Assembly (NCBI GenBank): GCA_964415255.1
Contig: CAYQAC010000255.1
Span: 1-5,716 of the forward strand
Source of the DNA: JAHBVY01 sp964415255
GTDB lineage: Bacteria; Myxococcota_A; Polyangia; Polyangiales; Polyangiaceae
Direction of reading: 5' to 3'
DNA length: 5,716 nt
A program made the translations under genes and the position numbers. Below the pieces are notes generated by a model. It was not told where the DNA came from. It searched no databases and saw nothing but the letters and a program-made list of their open reading frames with translations. Shown in pieces: positions 1 to 5,655 of this stretch. Each line of letters opens with the position of its first letter. Within the stretch, counting starts at the first letter, position 1.

Positions 1-2
1 GG

Positions 3-917
<915 letters not shown>

Positions 918-922
918 CGCAC

Positions 923-941
923 GGCGGCTCACGGCGCCGCC
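923..941 (+). terminator. Hairpin just after the aconitase stop, possible terminator
   Basis: GGCGGC (923-928) and GCCGCC (936-941) form a perfect 6-bp stem with a 7-base loop, starting 5 bases after the stop codon. No T-run follows, so it is not a canonical intrinsic terminator. The position is suggestive, but chance hairpins are common in DNA this rich in GC. Confidence 0.3.
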
Positions 942-943
942 CA

Positions 944-1026
944 GCACTAAACAGTGACACTGACCGCACGCAGCGCGCCCATCGGGCGCCGCGCGGCGCT
1001 AGGCAGTGACACTGACTGTGCGCAGC
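944..1026. repeat. Two imperfect 31-base direct repeats around CAGTGACACTGAC
   Basis: Copies at 944-974 and 996-1026 match at 25 of 31 positions, spaced 52 bases apart. Both contain the identical 13-mer CAGTGACACTGAC (952-964 and 1004-1016), whose first 11 bases are a perfect inverted repeat, CAGTG-A-CACTG. Both end in a CGCAGC segment. They lie in the convergent spacer between the aconitase and peptidase genes. A shuffled relative occurs at 4234-4260, in the other convergent spacer of this window. They could be an interspersed intergenic repeat or part of bidirectional termination; the sequence alone does not decide. Confidence 0.7.
975..999. terminator. Overlapping GC-rich inverted repeats in the convergent spacer
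   Basis: GCGCCC (975-980) and GGGCGC (984-989) form a 6-bp stem with a 3-base loop. This overlaps GCGCCGCGCGGCGC (986-999), a perfect 14-base palindrome. Both sit between the two CAGTGACACTG repeats. Palindromes act on either strand, so this could be a bidirectional terminator for the two convergent genes. There is no flanking T-run on either side. Confidence 0.3.
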
Positions 1027-1033
1027 TTGGGCG

Positions 1034-1074
1034 AACCCCCAAAAACCCACGAACGAGCGCGAATCCGGCGTGAT
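1034..1074 (-). terminator. T-tract downstream of the peptidase gene, weak terminator candidate
   Basis: Read on the minus strand, CACG...CGTG arms (a weak stem of about 4 bp with a long loop) follow the peptidase stop and lead into GGGTTTTTGGGGG (complement of 1036-1048). The T5-G5 tract is the only T-run in this spacer. The stem is poor, so intrinsic termination is only a possibility. Confidence 0.2.
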
Positions 1075-2535
1075 CTAGCGGCCCTTGAGGACGCCCATCA
1101 CGATTTGGTAGCCGATCGAGAGCGCCACGTCGGGGCCACCCGTCGGGTCCTTGGGGACCTCGCGCGCCACGCCCAAGTAGGTGCCGGGGGCGTCCTCGGA
1201 GGGGGCAGCGGGGCTCCCTGCTGGTTGGCTGCCTGGCGCGCCCTCCGCGGGGAGGTGGTTGGGTAAGTCAGCTTCACGGACGATACCCGAGGCCTCGTTG
1301 GCGCGCAGCGCCTGGACCAGCACGTCCGGCTTCACGCCGCGCGCCTGGATCGCCTGACCACCCGGCGTGTAGTAGCGCATGGTGGTGAGCCGGAGGCCGG
1401 CGCCACCGGGTAGGCTCAAGATGCTCTGGACGCTGCCCTTACCAAAGGTGGGCGCGCCGACAATCGTGGCCCGCTTTTGATCTTGCAGCGCGCCGGCGAC
1501 CAGCTCGGCGGCGCTGGCGGAGTACTCGTTCACCAGCACCACCATGGCGCCTGCGCGCAGCGCGCCGCCTGGGTTCGCGCGCACCTCGCTCACCACCTTG
1601 CCGCGGTGCCGCACGGAGTAGATGGCCCCGCCGTTCAAGAACTCATCGGCGACCGCGCTTGACTCATCCACCAGGCCACCGGGGTTGTTGCGAAGATCCA
1701 AGATCACCTTGGAGAGCGGCCCGCCCGCTTGGCTCCGCAAGGCGGCGATGGAGCGCAGCAGCTCGCTGTGGGTCCCCGACTGGAAGGCCTTCACTCTTAG
1801 GTAGGCTACCTGACCATCTAACAGCGCGTGGCTGACGCTGGTGACCTGGATGACCTCTCGGGTGAGCTCGAAGCTGAGCAGGGAGGCGCGGCCCTCACGC
1901 CGCACCCCGAGCTTGACCTTGCTGCCCGGCGCGCCGCGCATCTGCTTCACCAGCTCGTCCGTTGAGCGGCCCCGGATCTCGCGGCCGTCGATGCTGACGA
2001 TGCGGTCCCCTGGGCGGATCCCAGCGCGCGCCGCGGGGGAGCCCTCGATGGGAGCCAGCACCACCAGCTGATCGCCCGTGAACTCGATCTCCACCCCCAC
2101 GCCACCGAAGCGCCCCTCGGTGTCCGACTGGAACTGACGGTAGTCCTGCGCCGGGAGGTAAGCTGAGTGCGGATCGAGCTCAGCCACCATGCCCTTGATG
2201 CCGCCCTGCAGCAGCCGGACGCGGTCCACCGGCTCCACGTACTGGTTCTCGATCAAGACCAGCACCCGCGCGAGCTGGCCGAGCAGCGCGTAGGGGCTGT
2301 CCTGCTCACCGCTCGCGTGAGCGAGGCCCACCTGGGTAGTCAGGCCGCCGAGGTAGGCGACGGCCGCGACCATGGCGGTGCGGAGCCAGGGGCCACGCGC
2401 TCGGTGAGGCGTCGTGGGGGCGGTGAGCTGCGGNNNNNNNNNNGGATCCGCGGCGCGCGTGTGCGTGGCGGGTGGGGTAGGAGCGGCTTTAGCGGCTTGC
2501 GCTGGGTGGTGGTGAGGCGGGCGCTCAAGGGGCAT
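1075..2535 (-). CDS. C-terminal processing peptidase, S41 family, with PDZ domain
   Basis: An envelope serine protease of the CtpA/Prc family, which cleaves proteins near their C-termini. In the 486-residue reading, a Pro/Ala/His-rich start (1-50) precedes a hydrophobic stretch (about 53-66) and an A-H-A/S signal-peptidase-like site (72-75), so the protein is exported or membrane-anchored. A PDZ domain follows at about 143-215, with GGVGVEI and RPGDRIVSIDG. In the S41 core (about 240-415), Ser341 in EYSASAAE and Lys366 in FGKGSVQ are spaced 25 residues apart, exactly as in E. coli Prc (S430/K455). A disordered Pro/Ala/Gly-rich linker (about 428-452) precedes a short conserved-looking tail. 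The ten-N gap replaces residues 31-34; its true length is unknown, so the first 30 residues may not be in frame and the real start could lie in the gap. The ATG at 2535 lacks a Shine-Dalgarno but has TATAGT six bases upstream, fitting a leaderless start. The gene stands alone. Confidence 0.95.
   Translation of the reverse strand: MPLERPPHHHPAQAAKAAPTPPATHTRAADXXXXPQLTAPTTPHRARGPWLRTAMVAAVAYLGGLTTQVGLAHASGEQDSPYALLGQLARVLVLIENQYVEPVDRVRLLQGGIKGMVAELDPHSAYLPAQDYRQFQSDTEGRFGGVGVEIEFTGDQLVVLAPIEGSPAARAGIRPGDRIVSIDGREIRGRSTDELVKQMRGAPGSKVKLGVRREGRASLLSFELTREVIQVTSVSHALLDGQVAYLRVKAFQSGTHSELLRSIAALRSQAGGPLSKVILDLRNNPGGLVDESSAVADEFLNGGAIYSVRHRGKVVSEVRANPGGALRAGAMVVLVNEYSASAAELVAGALQDQKRATIVGAPTFGKGSVQSILSLPGGAGLRLTTMRYYTPGGQAIQARGVKPDVLVQALRANEASGIVREADLPNHLPAEGAPGSQPAGSPAAPSEDAPGTYLGVAREVPKDPTGGPDVALSIGYQIVMGVLKGR
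2434..2443. other. Assembly gap (10 N) inside the peptidase N-terminal region
   Basis: There are exactly ten N, a usual placeholder for a gap of unknown size. The gap falls between the Pro-rich start and the hydrophobic segment of the S41 peptidase. The flanking sequences share no useful overlap (only GG). The codons upstream of it cannot be assumed to be in frame with the rest. Confidence 0.95.
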
Positions 2536-2547
2536 GCCCGCACTATA
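2536..2547 (-). promoter_or_regulatory. -10-like TATAGT directly before the peptidase start
   Basis: On the minus strand TATAGT (complement of 2542-2547) matches the bacterial -10 consensus at 5 of 6 positions and is followed by six bases (GCGGGC) and then ATG. Transcription would start at about the A of the ATG, giving a leaderless mRNA. No recognisable -35 is present 17 bases upstream. Confidence 0.45.
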
Positions 2548-2675
2548 GCGAACGTCCGCCGCAGCGCGGCATGGTGGGTTTCGGTGCCTTGAGGGCGCCG
2601 CTTCCAGGCCTGATTTGCGATGGTCTGGCGCCTGACCACCCAGCCTCAGCGCGGGCAGAGGCCGCTCACCTCGCG

Positions 2676-2698
2676 GCGCTCACCGGCCCGGTGCGCGC
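2676..2698. promoter_or_regulatory. Inverted repeat around CACCGGCCCGGTG in the divergent spacer
   Basis: CACCGG-C-CCGGTG (2681-2693) is a perfect inverted repeat. After one mismatch (2680/2694) the pairing continues four more bases on each side (2676-2679 with 2695-2698). It lies between the predicted divergent promoters of the peptidase (-) and the small protein (+), outside both transcripts. It is therefore more likely a DNA-level site such as an operator than an RNA hairpin. The regulator is unknown. Confidence 0.35.
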
Positions 2699-2739
2699 GC
2701 AGCGCTCGGCGTTCCTGGTCTCCTGGAGCGCGCCATTGA

Positions 2740-2754
2740 TCCGAGCGGCTCGGA
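2740..2754. promoter_or_regulatory. Perfect 15-base inverted repeat TCCGAGC-G-GCTCGGA
   Basis: Seven-base arms are separated by one base, 61 bases before the start of the small ribbon-helix-helix-like protein and upstream of its predicted -10. This is a typical size and place for an operator. Autoregulation by the adjacent small protein is an inference only. The remaining divergent spacer (2548-2800) shows no convincing gene. Confidence 0.4.
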
Positions 2755-2798
2755 GGTGGTAGTCAAGCAAGCGGTCATGGTCTCGCCGCGGCGGGGCG

Positions 2799-2814
2799 TG
2801 ATAGGGTTGAGAGG
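2799..2814 (+). promoter_or_regulatory. Extended -10 (TG-A-TAGGGT) for the small protein gene
   Basis: TG at 2799-2800, one spacer base, then TAGGGT (2802-2807) forms an extended -10 pattern. Seven bases later comes the ATG, so the predicted transcript begins at or one base before the start codon. GAGG (2811-2814) abuts the ATG and is too close to be a normal Shine-Dalgarno. No clear -35 is present, which extended -10 promoters tolerate. Confidence 0.45.
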
Positions 2815-3018
2815 ATGAGCGAGAACATCAAGAGCAGCGACAAGCGCAAGCAGAGCCTCTATTTCCCCGAGGCGATGCTGCAAGAGATCAAGGATGAGGC
2901 TGCTCGGCTCGATCGGTCGCTCTCATGGATCGTGCAGCGGGCGTGGAAGCTCGCGCGCTTGGAGATCAAGAAGATCCCCAGCGTGAACGACATCGGCGAC
3001 GACGACCCGACCGATTGA
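2815..3018 (+). CDS. Small TIGR04563-family protein, ribbon-helix-helix-like
   Basis: This is a 67-residue protein. After a polar N-terminus (1-12) come KQSLYFPEAML (13-22), which reads as a short beta strand entering a helix, then QEIKDEAARLDRS and SLSWIVQRAWKLARLEIKK. This strand-helix-helix pattern resembles ribbon-helix-helix DNA-binding proteins. The tail (PSVNDIGDDDPTD) is acidic. The core closely matches the small-protein family TIGR04563 as I remember it from myxobacterial genomes, where many paralogues occur. Its function is not established; DNA binding is inferred from the fold-like pattern. The length is typical of the family. The start is well supported because the family pattern begins a few residues after the ATG, and an extended -10 lies seven bases before it. 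The gene stands 122 bases before the alpha/beta hydrolase on the same strand, with a hairpin and a repeat between them, so co-transcription is uncertain. Confidence 0.9.
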   Translation: MSENIKSSDKRKQSLYFPEAMLQEIKDEAARLDRSLSWIVQRAWKLARLEIKKIPSVNDIGDDDPTD

Positions 3019-3019
3019 G

Positions 3020-3047
3020 CGGCGCTCCTGGCCTCTGCGAGCCGCCG
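3020..3047 (+). terminator. Bulged hairpin just after the small protein stop
   Basis: CGGCGCTC (3020-3027) pairs with GAGCCGCCG (3039-3047) as an 8-bp stem with one bulged C and an 11-base loop, starting two bases after the stop codon. It is followed only by GTT, not a T-run. The position fits a terminator or 3'-end stabilising hairpin for the short transcript. Confidence 0.35.
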
Positions 3048-3062
3048 GTTCGCGTCGTGGCT

Positions 3063-3090
3063 AACTGATCGGCGCTCTGGAGCAACGTCC
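3063..3090. repeat. Copy of intergenic element GATCGGCGCTCTNGAGC, before the hydrolase
   Basis: Bases 3063-3083 match 5536-5556 at 19 of 21 positions, including the 12-mer GATCGGCGCTCT. Similarity continues with a one-base indel into AACGTCC (to 3090). Here the core palindrome is GCTC-TG-GAGC; the other copy has the perfect CGCTCTAGAGCG. The right half is also echoed at 2544-2559. It lies between the small protein and hydrolase genes. Confidence 0.6.
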
Positions 3091-3128
3091 TCCGTGCAAC
3101 TCGCAACGCGGGGGGTGTGGCTGTTCGG

Positions 3129-3140
3129 TGATAACCAGCG
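3129..3140 (+). promoter_or_regulatory. -10-like GATAAC before the hydrolase GTG
   Basis: GATAAC (3130-3135) ends five bases before the GTG at 3141. This is close to the -10-to-start spacing seen before the peptidase and small-protein genes, and would give a leaderless transcript. The hexamer matches TATAAT at 4 of 6 positions, so the support is moderate at best. Confidence 0.3.
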
Positions 3141-4034
3141 GTGGCCGGCCGCGCGAGGTGGGGTGTTTTGGAAGAGTCATTCGCGACAGCATCAGACGGC
3201 ACTCAGCTGTACGTCCGTCGGCGCCAAGGGGCGTCAGCCACCCACGCCATCTTGTGTGATGGCATCGTGTGCGATGGCTTCATCTACAAGTACTTGTGGG
3301 ATGATCTCGCGCACCCGTTCAGCGTCGGTCACTGGCACTACCGCGGGCATGGTCGGAGCGGCTTACCACGCGATCCAGAGCAGATCGGCGTGCCCGACGT
3401 GGCGAGGGATTTGGGGGCGGTGCGGGAGACTTTGGGTAGCCCCCCAGCGATCTTGATAGGGCACTCCTATGGCACTCAGGTGTGCCTTGAGAGCTACCGC
3501 CTGCAGCCGGAGAACGTGCGCGCCATGGTGCTCATGTGCGGGACGTTTGGCCGCGTCACGCACACCTTCCGCGGCACGGATTTGCTCGCCACCGTGCTGC
3601 CCCGCGTGATCGATTTTGTCACCACGCACCCGCGCCTGGCGCGCGCGCTGTGGAGCCGGGTGCCGCCGCGCGTCGCGCTCAAGGTGGCGGTGATGACCGG
3701 CGACATCGACGGCGACTCCATCCGCCTGGAGGACATCGAGCCGTATTTCGCGCACGTGGCCCACATGGATTTCCCCATGTTCTTGCAGATGCTGCGGCTC
3801 GCCGGCGAGCACTCCGCAGAAGATCTGCTGCCGCGCATCGAGGTGCCCACGCTGGTCGTCGCTGGGGACCGCGACACCTTCACCCCGGCAGAGCTCTCAG
3901 AGTCCATGGCCGAGCTGATCCCCAACGCCGAGCTGCTCGTCATCCCCGGCGGCACCCACGTGGCCCCGCTGGAGCACCACGAGCTGGTGAACATGCGGAT
4001 CCTGAAGTTCCTAGAAGATCACGGCGTCACGTAG
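3141..4034 (+). CDS. Alpha/beta hydrolase
   Basis: A 297-residue alpha/beta hydrolase fold enzyme with a complete triad pattern: nucleophile Ser109 in GHSYG (107-111), acid Asp245 in AGDRDTFTP and His273 in GGTHVAP. GHGRSG (69-74) is the usual loop after strand 4. The oxyanion-hole segment reads CDGIVCDGF (39-47), with DG where many relatives have HG. Residues about 135-225 form the helical cap, which sets substrate choice; the substrate cannot be told from sequence. No signal peptide is visible, so it is probably cytoplasmic. The start is uncertain: GTG at 3141 has a -10-like GATAAC five bases upstream but no Shine-Dalgarno, while TTG at 3168 has GAGG nine bases upstream and would remove nine residues that carry no family motif. 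The gene converges on the FGE-like lipoprotein gene. Esterase, epoxide-hydrolase-like or haloperoxidase-like activities remain possible. Confidence 0.92.
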   Translation: MAGRARWGVLEESFATASDGTQLYVRRRQGASATHAILCDGIVCDGFIYKYLWDDLAHPFSVGHWHYRGHGRSGLPRDPEQIGVPDVARDLGAVRETLGSPPAILIGHSYGTQVCLESYRLQPENVRAMVLMCGTFGRVTHTFRGTDLLATVLPRVIDFVTTHPRLARALWSRVPPRVALKVAVMTGDIDGDSIRLEDIEPYFAHVAHMDFPMFLQMLRLAGEHSAEDLLPRIEVPTLVVAGDRDTFTPAELSESMAELIPNAELLVIPGGTHVAPLEHHELVNMRILKFLEDHGVT

Positions 4035-4045
4035 CGTGTGCTGAG

Positions 4046-4085
4046 GTGAACACGTGGCGCCCTGACGTGAACACGTGGCGCCCTG
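4046..4085. repeat. Tandem repeat, 19 identical bases at a 21-base period
   Basis: GTGAACACGTGGCGCCCTG occurs at 4046-4064 and again at 4067-4085, separated by AC, beginning 12 bases after the hydrolase stop. The unit contains two palindromes, CACGTG and GGCGCC. A weak third relative (CACGTAGCG...CTGA) overlaps the hydrolase stop. The array ends 11 bases before an assembly gap, so its real copy number may be higher. Confidence 0.8.
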
Positions 4086-4096
4086 CACAAGTCAGC

Positions 4097-4106
4097 NNNN
4101 NNNNNN
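4097..4106. other. Assembly gap (10 N) flanked by an 8-base identical overlap
   Basis: The ten N are preceded by AAGTCAGC (4089-4096) and followed by AAGTCAGC (4107-4114). The contig ends may simply overlap by these eight bases, giving no missing sequence, or a repeat array may be collapsed here. The gap is intergenic and damages no gene. Confidence 0.95.
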
Positions 4107-4273
4107 AAGTCAGCCAAGCGCCCTTTAAGTTTTATTTTGGGGGGTTGGACGGCACCGCCCCCGCGCTGAAGCGCGCGCCGCCCCGCGCGGCCCAGAATGT
4201 TAGTTATCCTGACGATCGACCGTGGAGGCGTTGGTCACAGTGACTGACGATGTGCGCGCTCCGTCACGCGAGC
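4107..4273. other. Convergent spacer with AT-rich patch, G/C hairpin and repeat relative
   Basis: No gene is seen. An AT-rich patch (4124-4138, TTTAAGTTTTATTTT) stands out from its surroundings. It is followed by GGGGG/CCCCC arms (4139-4144 with 4158-4162) and then very GC-rich sequence. The T-rich run precedes rather than follows the hairpin on the plus strand, so it is not a canonical terminator for the hydrolase. Bases 4234-4260 contain GTCAC-A-GTGAC, TGAC and TGTGCGCGCT, related with small indels to the repeat at 996-1026. Confidence 0.5.
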
Positions 4274-5434
4274 TCAAGGCTGTAAAATCACGACCTCGTC
4301 CGGCTTGCGGTAGAGGACCTTGCCGGTCTCTCCGGGGCAGCCCCAGCAGCTCGAGAAGTGCAGCCGGGGCCTGATCGACTCCGAGTAGGCGAACGCCACC
4401 GGCCCCGGCTCACGGCGCATCAGGTAGCTGGCGGCGAGCTCATAGGTGTCCTCTTGGAGCAGCCGGTAGGCGAGCACGAAGCTCAAGTCTTTGCCGCTCC
4501 GCGCCGTCACCATCAGGTAGTCGACGCCTGGCGCTGGGTTCCAGCTGAGCGCCTGCACCGTGAACAGGAACCCCTTCTTGTCACCGGGCCCGCGGCTCAC
4601 CACGGTGTTGGCCGCCTCCGGCTCGCTGAAGAACACTAGATCCTTCGCTAGCGCCTCCGTGCGCGGGTCCTGCTTCAACCAGGCCGTCAGCCGCTCGCCC
4701 TTGAGCTCCACCTTGCGAAACGCCGCGCCCATGGTTGGCTCAGGCACCGTGGCGGCGTTGGGCGCTCCCCGGCAGCACCTGAGCCCAATGTCCGCGCGCT
4801 CGCTGGTGGCTGCTACGGCGGCTCGCGCCGCGCAGCGGTGAGCGCTCGGCTCGGCGCCCTTGGGCGCGCCGCGCAGCACCGCCAGCGGCGCCGCCTCGGG
4901 CAGGGTGCTGCTGGCGGTCCACTCGTGCATCACGGCGCCGAGGCCGAGCACGCCGTAGGCCCCGGCGCAGGTCTCGGGGTGCTCTTCACAGCGAGGGTCC
5001 CAGGTGTCTCCAGTGGGGTAGCGACGTGCGTCCTCCCCCTGGCAGGCGCGCTCCCACTCAAGCTCGGTGCACAGCCGCGCGCCGGCCTGGCCGCACAGCT
5101 TAGCCGCCTCCTCTCGCGTGATGCCGGTCCGCGGGGGCTGGCTTGGGTCGTTGGGGAAGGGCAGCCGATCGATCGAGAAGCCACCCAACTCGATGCTGAA
5201 CGGCCGTGGCTCGAGGCTCGGATCGCGCCCGGGCTCCCCAGGGCGGCTGCCCGCGGTGAAGCTGCCCGCTGGGATCTCCACCACCTCGCCGGCGAGCGCC
5301 GCGGGGGCCGCCGCCTGTTGGCCCTGAGCGCTCGGGCTGGCGGGGCTAGGCTGTGGCGACGCCTCGGGCTCCTGGCGACAGCCGCCGAGGCTCAGCGCAC
5401 AGAGCGCCCAGGTTAGGAGATGCGGCCTCAGCAC
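4274..5434 (-). CDS. Lipoprotein with degenerate FGE-sulfatase domain and CWGC C-terminal domain
   Basis: The GTG at 5434 gives 386 residues, a signal peptide and a lipobox LGGC with lipid-carrying Cys19, and has AAGG seven bases upstream. An ATG at 5518 extends it by 28 residues but puts an odd polar stretch before the signal. A Pro/Ala/Gln-rich linker (about 20-48) leads to a formylglycine-generating-enzyme-like domain (about 50-222), with VEIPAGSFTAGS, ARLCTELEWERAC, HEWTASS, VLRGAP, HRCAAR and IGLRCC. In human SUMF1 two catalytic cysteines lie between the GGS motif and the RCAAR motif; here that interval (APKGAEPSA) has none, so FGE catalysis is unlikely and a binding or structural role is more probable. 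The last 150 residues form a domain I do not recognise, beta-rich by eye, with SSCWGCPGETGKVLYRKPDEVVI near the end. Its CXXC lacks the following His of a heme site. The protein is probably anchored in the envelope and faces the periplasm or cell surface. It stands alone, convergent with the hydrolase. Confidence 0.88.
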   Translation of the reverse strand: MLRPHLLTWALCALSLGGCRQEPEASPQPSPASPSAQGQQAAAPAALAGEVVEIPAGSFTAGSRPGEPGRDPSLEPRPFSIELGGFSIDRLPFPNDPSQPPRTGITREEAAKLCGQAGARLCTELEWERACQGEDARRYPTGDTWDPRCEEHPETCAGAYGVLGLGAVMHEWTASSTLPEAAPLAVLRGAPKGAEPSAHRCAARAAVAATSERADIGLRCCRGAPNAATVPEPTMGAAFRKVELKGERLTAWLKQDPRTEALAKDLVFFSEPEAANTVVSRGPGDKKGFLFTVQALSWNPAPGVDYLMVTARSGKDLSFVLAYRLLQEDTYELAASYLMRREPGPVAFAYSESIRPRLHFSSCWGCPGETGKVLYRKPDEVVILQP

Positions 5435-5535
5435 CCGCTGACCTTGGCAGGGTGGGCGGTGGCTTTTCAACCCTTGGGAGCGCGCTGCGACAGCGAGGGG
5501 GTGGCCGGGCCCTTTCATTCCCTGCTAGGACGACA

Positions 5536-5566
5536 AACAGATCGGCGCTCTAGAGCGAAGGTCCGC
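5536..5566. repeat. Copy of intergenic element with perfect palindrome CGCTCTAGAGCG
   Basis: CGCTCTAGAGCG (5546-5557) is a perfect 12-base palindrome. The left part (5536-5556) repeats 3063-3083 at 19 of 21 positions. The right part TAGAGCGAAGGTCCGC (5551-5566) matches 2544-2559 at 14 of 16, the stretch holding the peptidase's -10-like box. It lies upstream of the FGE-like lipoprotein gene in the same orientation relative to that gene as the peptidase copy, so it may be a promoter or operator element. Confidence 0.55.
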
Positions 5567-5611
5567 TCACCACCAGACCAGGGAAGCTGCCCCGGTGCGA
5601 GCCGTGGGTCG

Positions 5612-5620
5612 TGCTAGCGT
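5612..5620 (+). promoter_or_regulatory. Extended -10-like TG-C-TAGCGT before the right-edge gene
   Basis: TG (5612-5613), one base, then TAGCGT (5615-5620) fits an extended -10 on the plus strand. Transcription would begin near 5627, leaving a C-rich leader of about 29 bases before the ATG at 5656. No -35 box is evident. Confidence 0.4.
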
Positions 5621-5655
5621 GCCCCCTCGGACTCCCCCAGCCCCCCCTCTGACCG

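Noticed and set aside
944..1026. Possible CRISPR array from the two spaced repeats
   Set aside because: There are only two imperfect copies, the intervening 21 bases are themselves palindromic, and no cas gene is present.
2571..2762. 63-codon open frame on the plus strand in the divergent spacer
   Set aside because: It has no recognisable motif or ribosome-binding site, and it spans both inverted repeats. Long open frames arise by chance in GC-rich DNA.
3363..3994. Two long minus-strand open frames antisense to the hydrolase
   Set aside because: The hydrolase frame has a complete catalytic triad; the antisense frames show only low-complexity composition expected of GC-rich complements.
3536..4243. 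235-codon plus-strand frame overlapping the hydrolase and running over the gap
   Set aside because: It is an Arg/Ala/His-rich shadow of the hydrolase in another frame. Its tail is a translation of the 21-base repeat and the N run.
5315..5380. CWGC in the lipoprotein as a cytochrome c heme site
   Set aside because: The motif is followed by Pro, not His, so it does not meet CXXCH. The motif itself is encoded near the gene's 3' end (about 4336-4347).
4838..5416. 192-codon plus-strand frame opposite the FGE-like lipoprotein gene
   Set aside because: It is an Ala/Gly/Arg-rich shadow, while the minus-strand frame has a lipobox and clear FGE-domain motifs.
5498..5518. ATG at 5518 as the start of the FGE-like lipoprotein
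   Set aside because: It would place 28 polar residues before a compact lipoprotein signal, and its AGGGA abuts the ATG. GTG at 5434 has a well-spaced AAGG and gives a normal signal peptide. It is not fully excluded.
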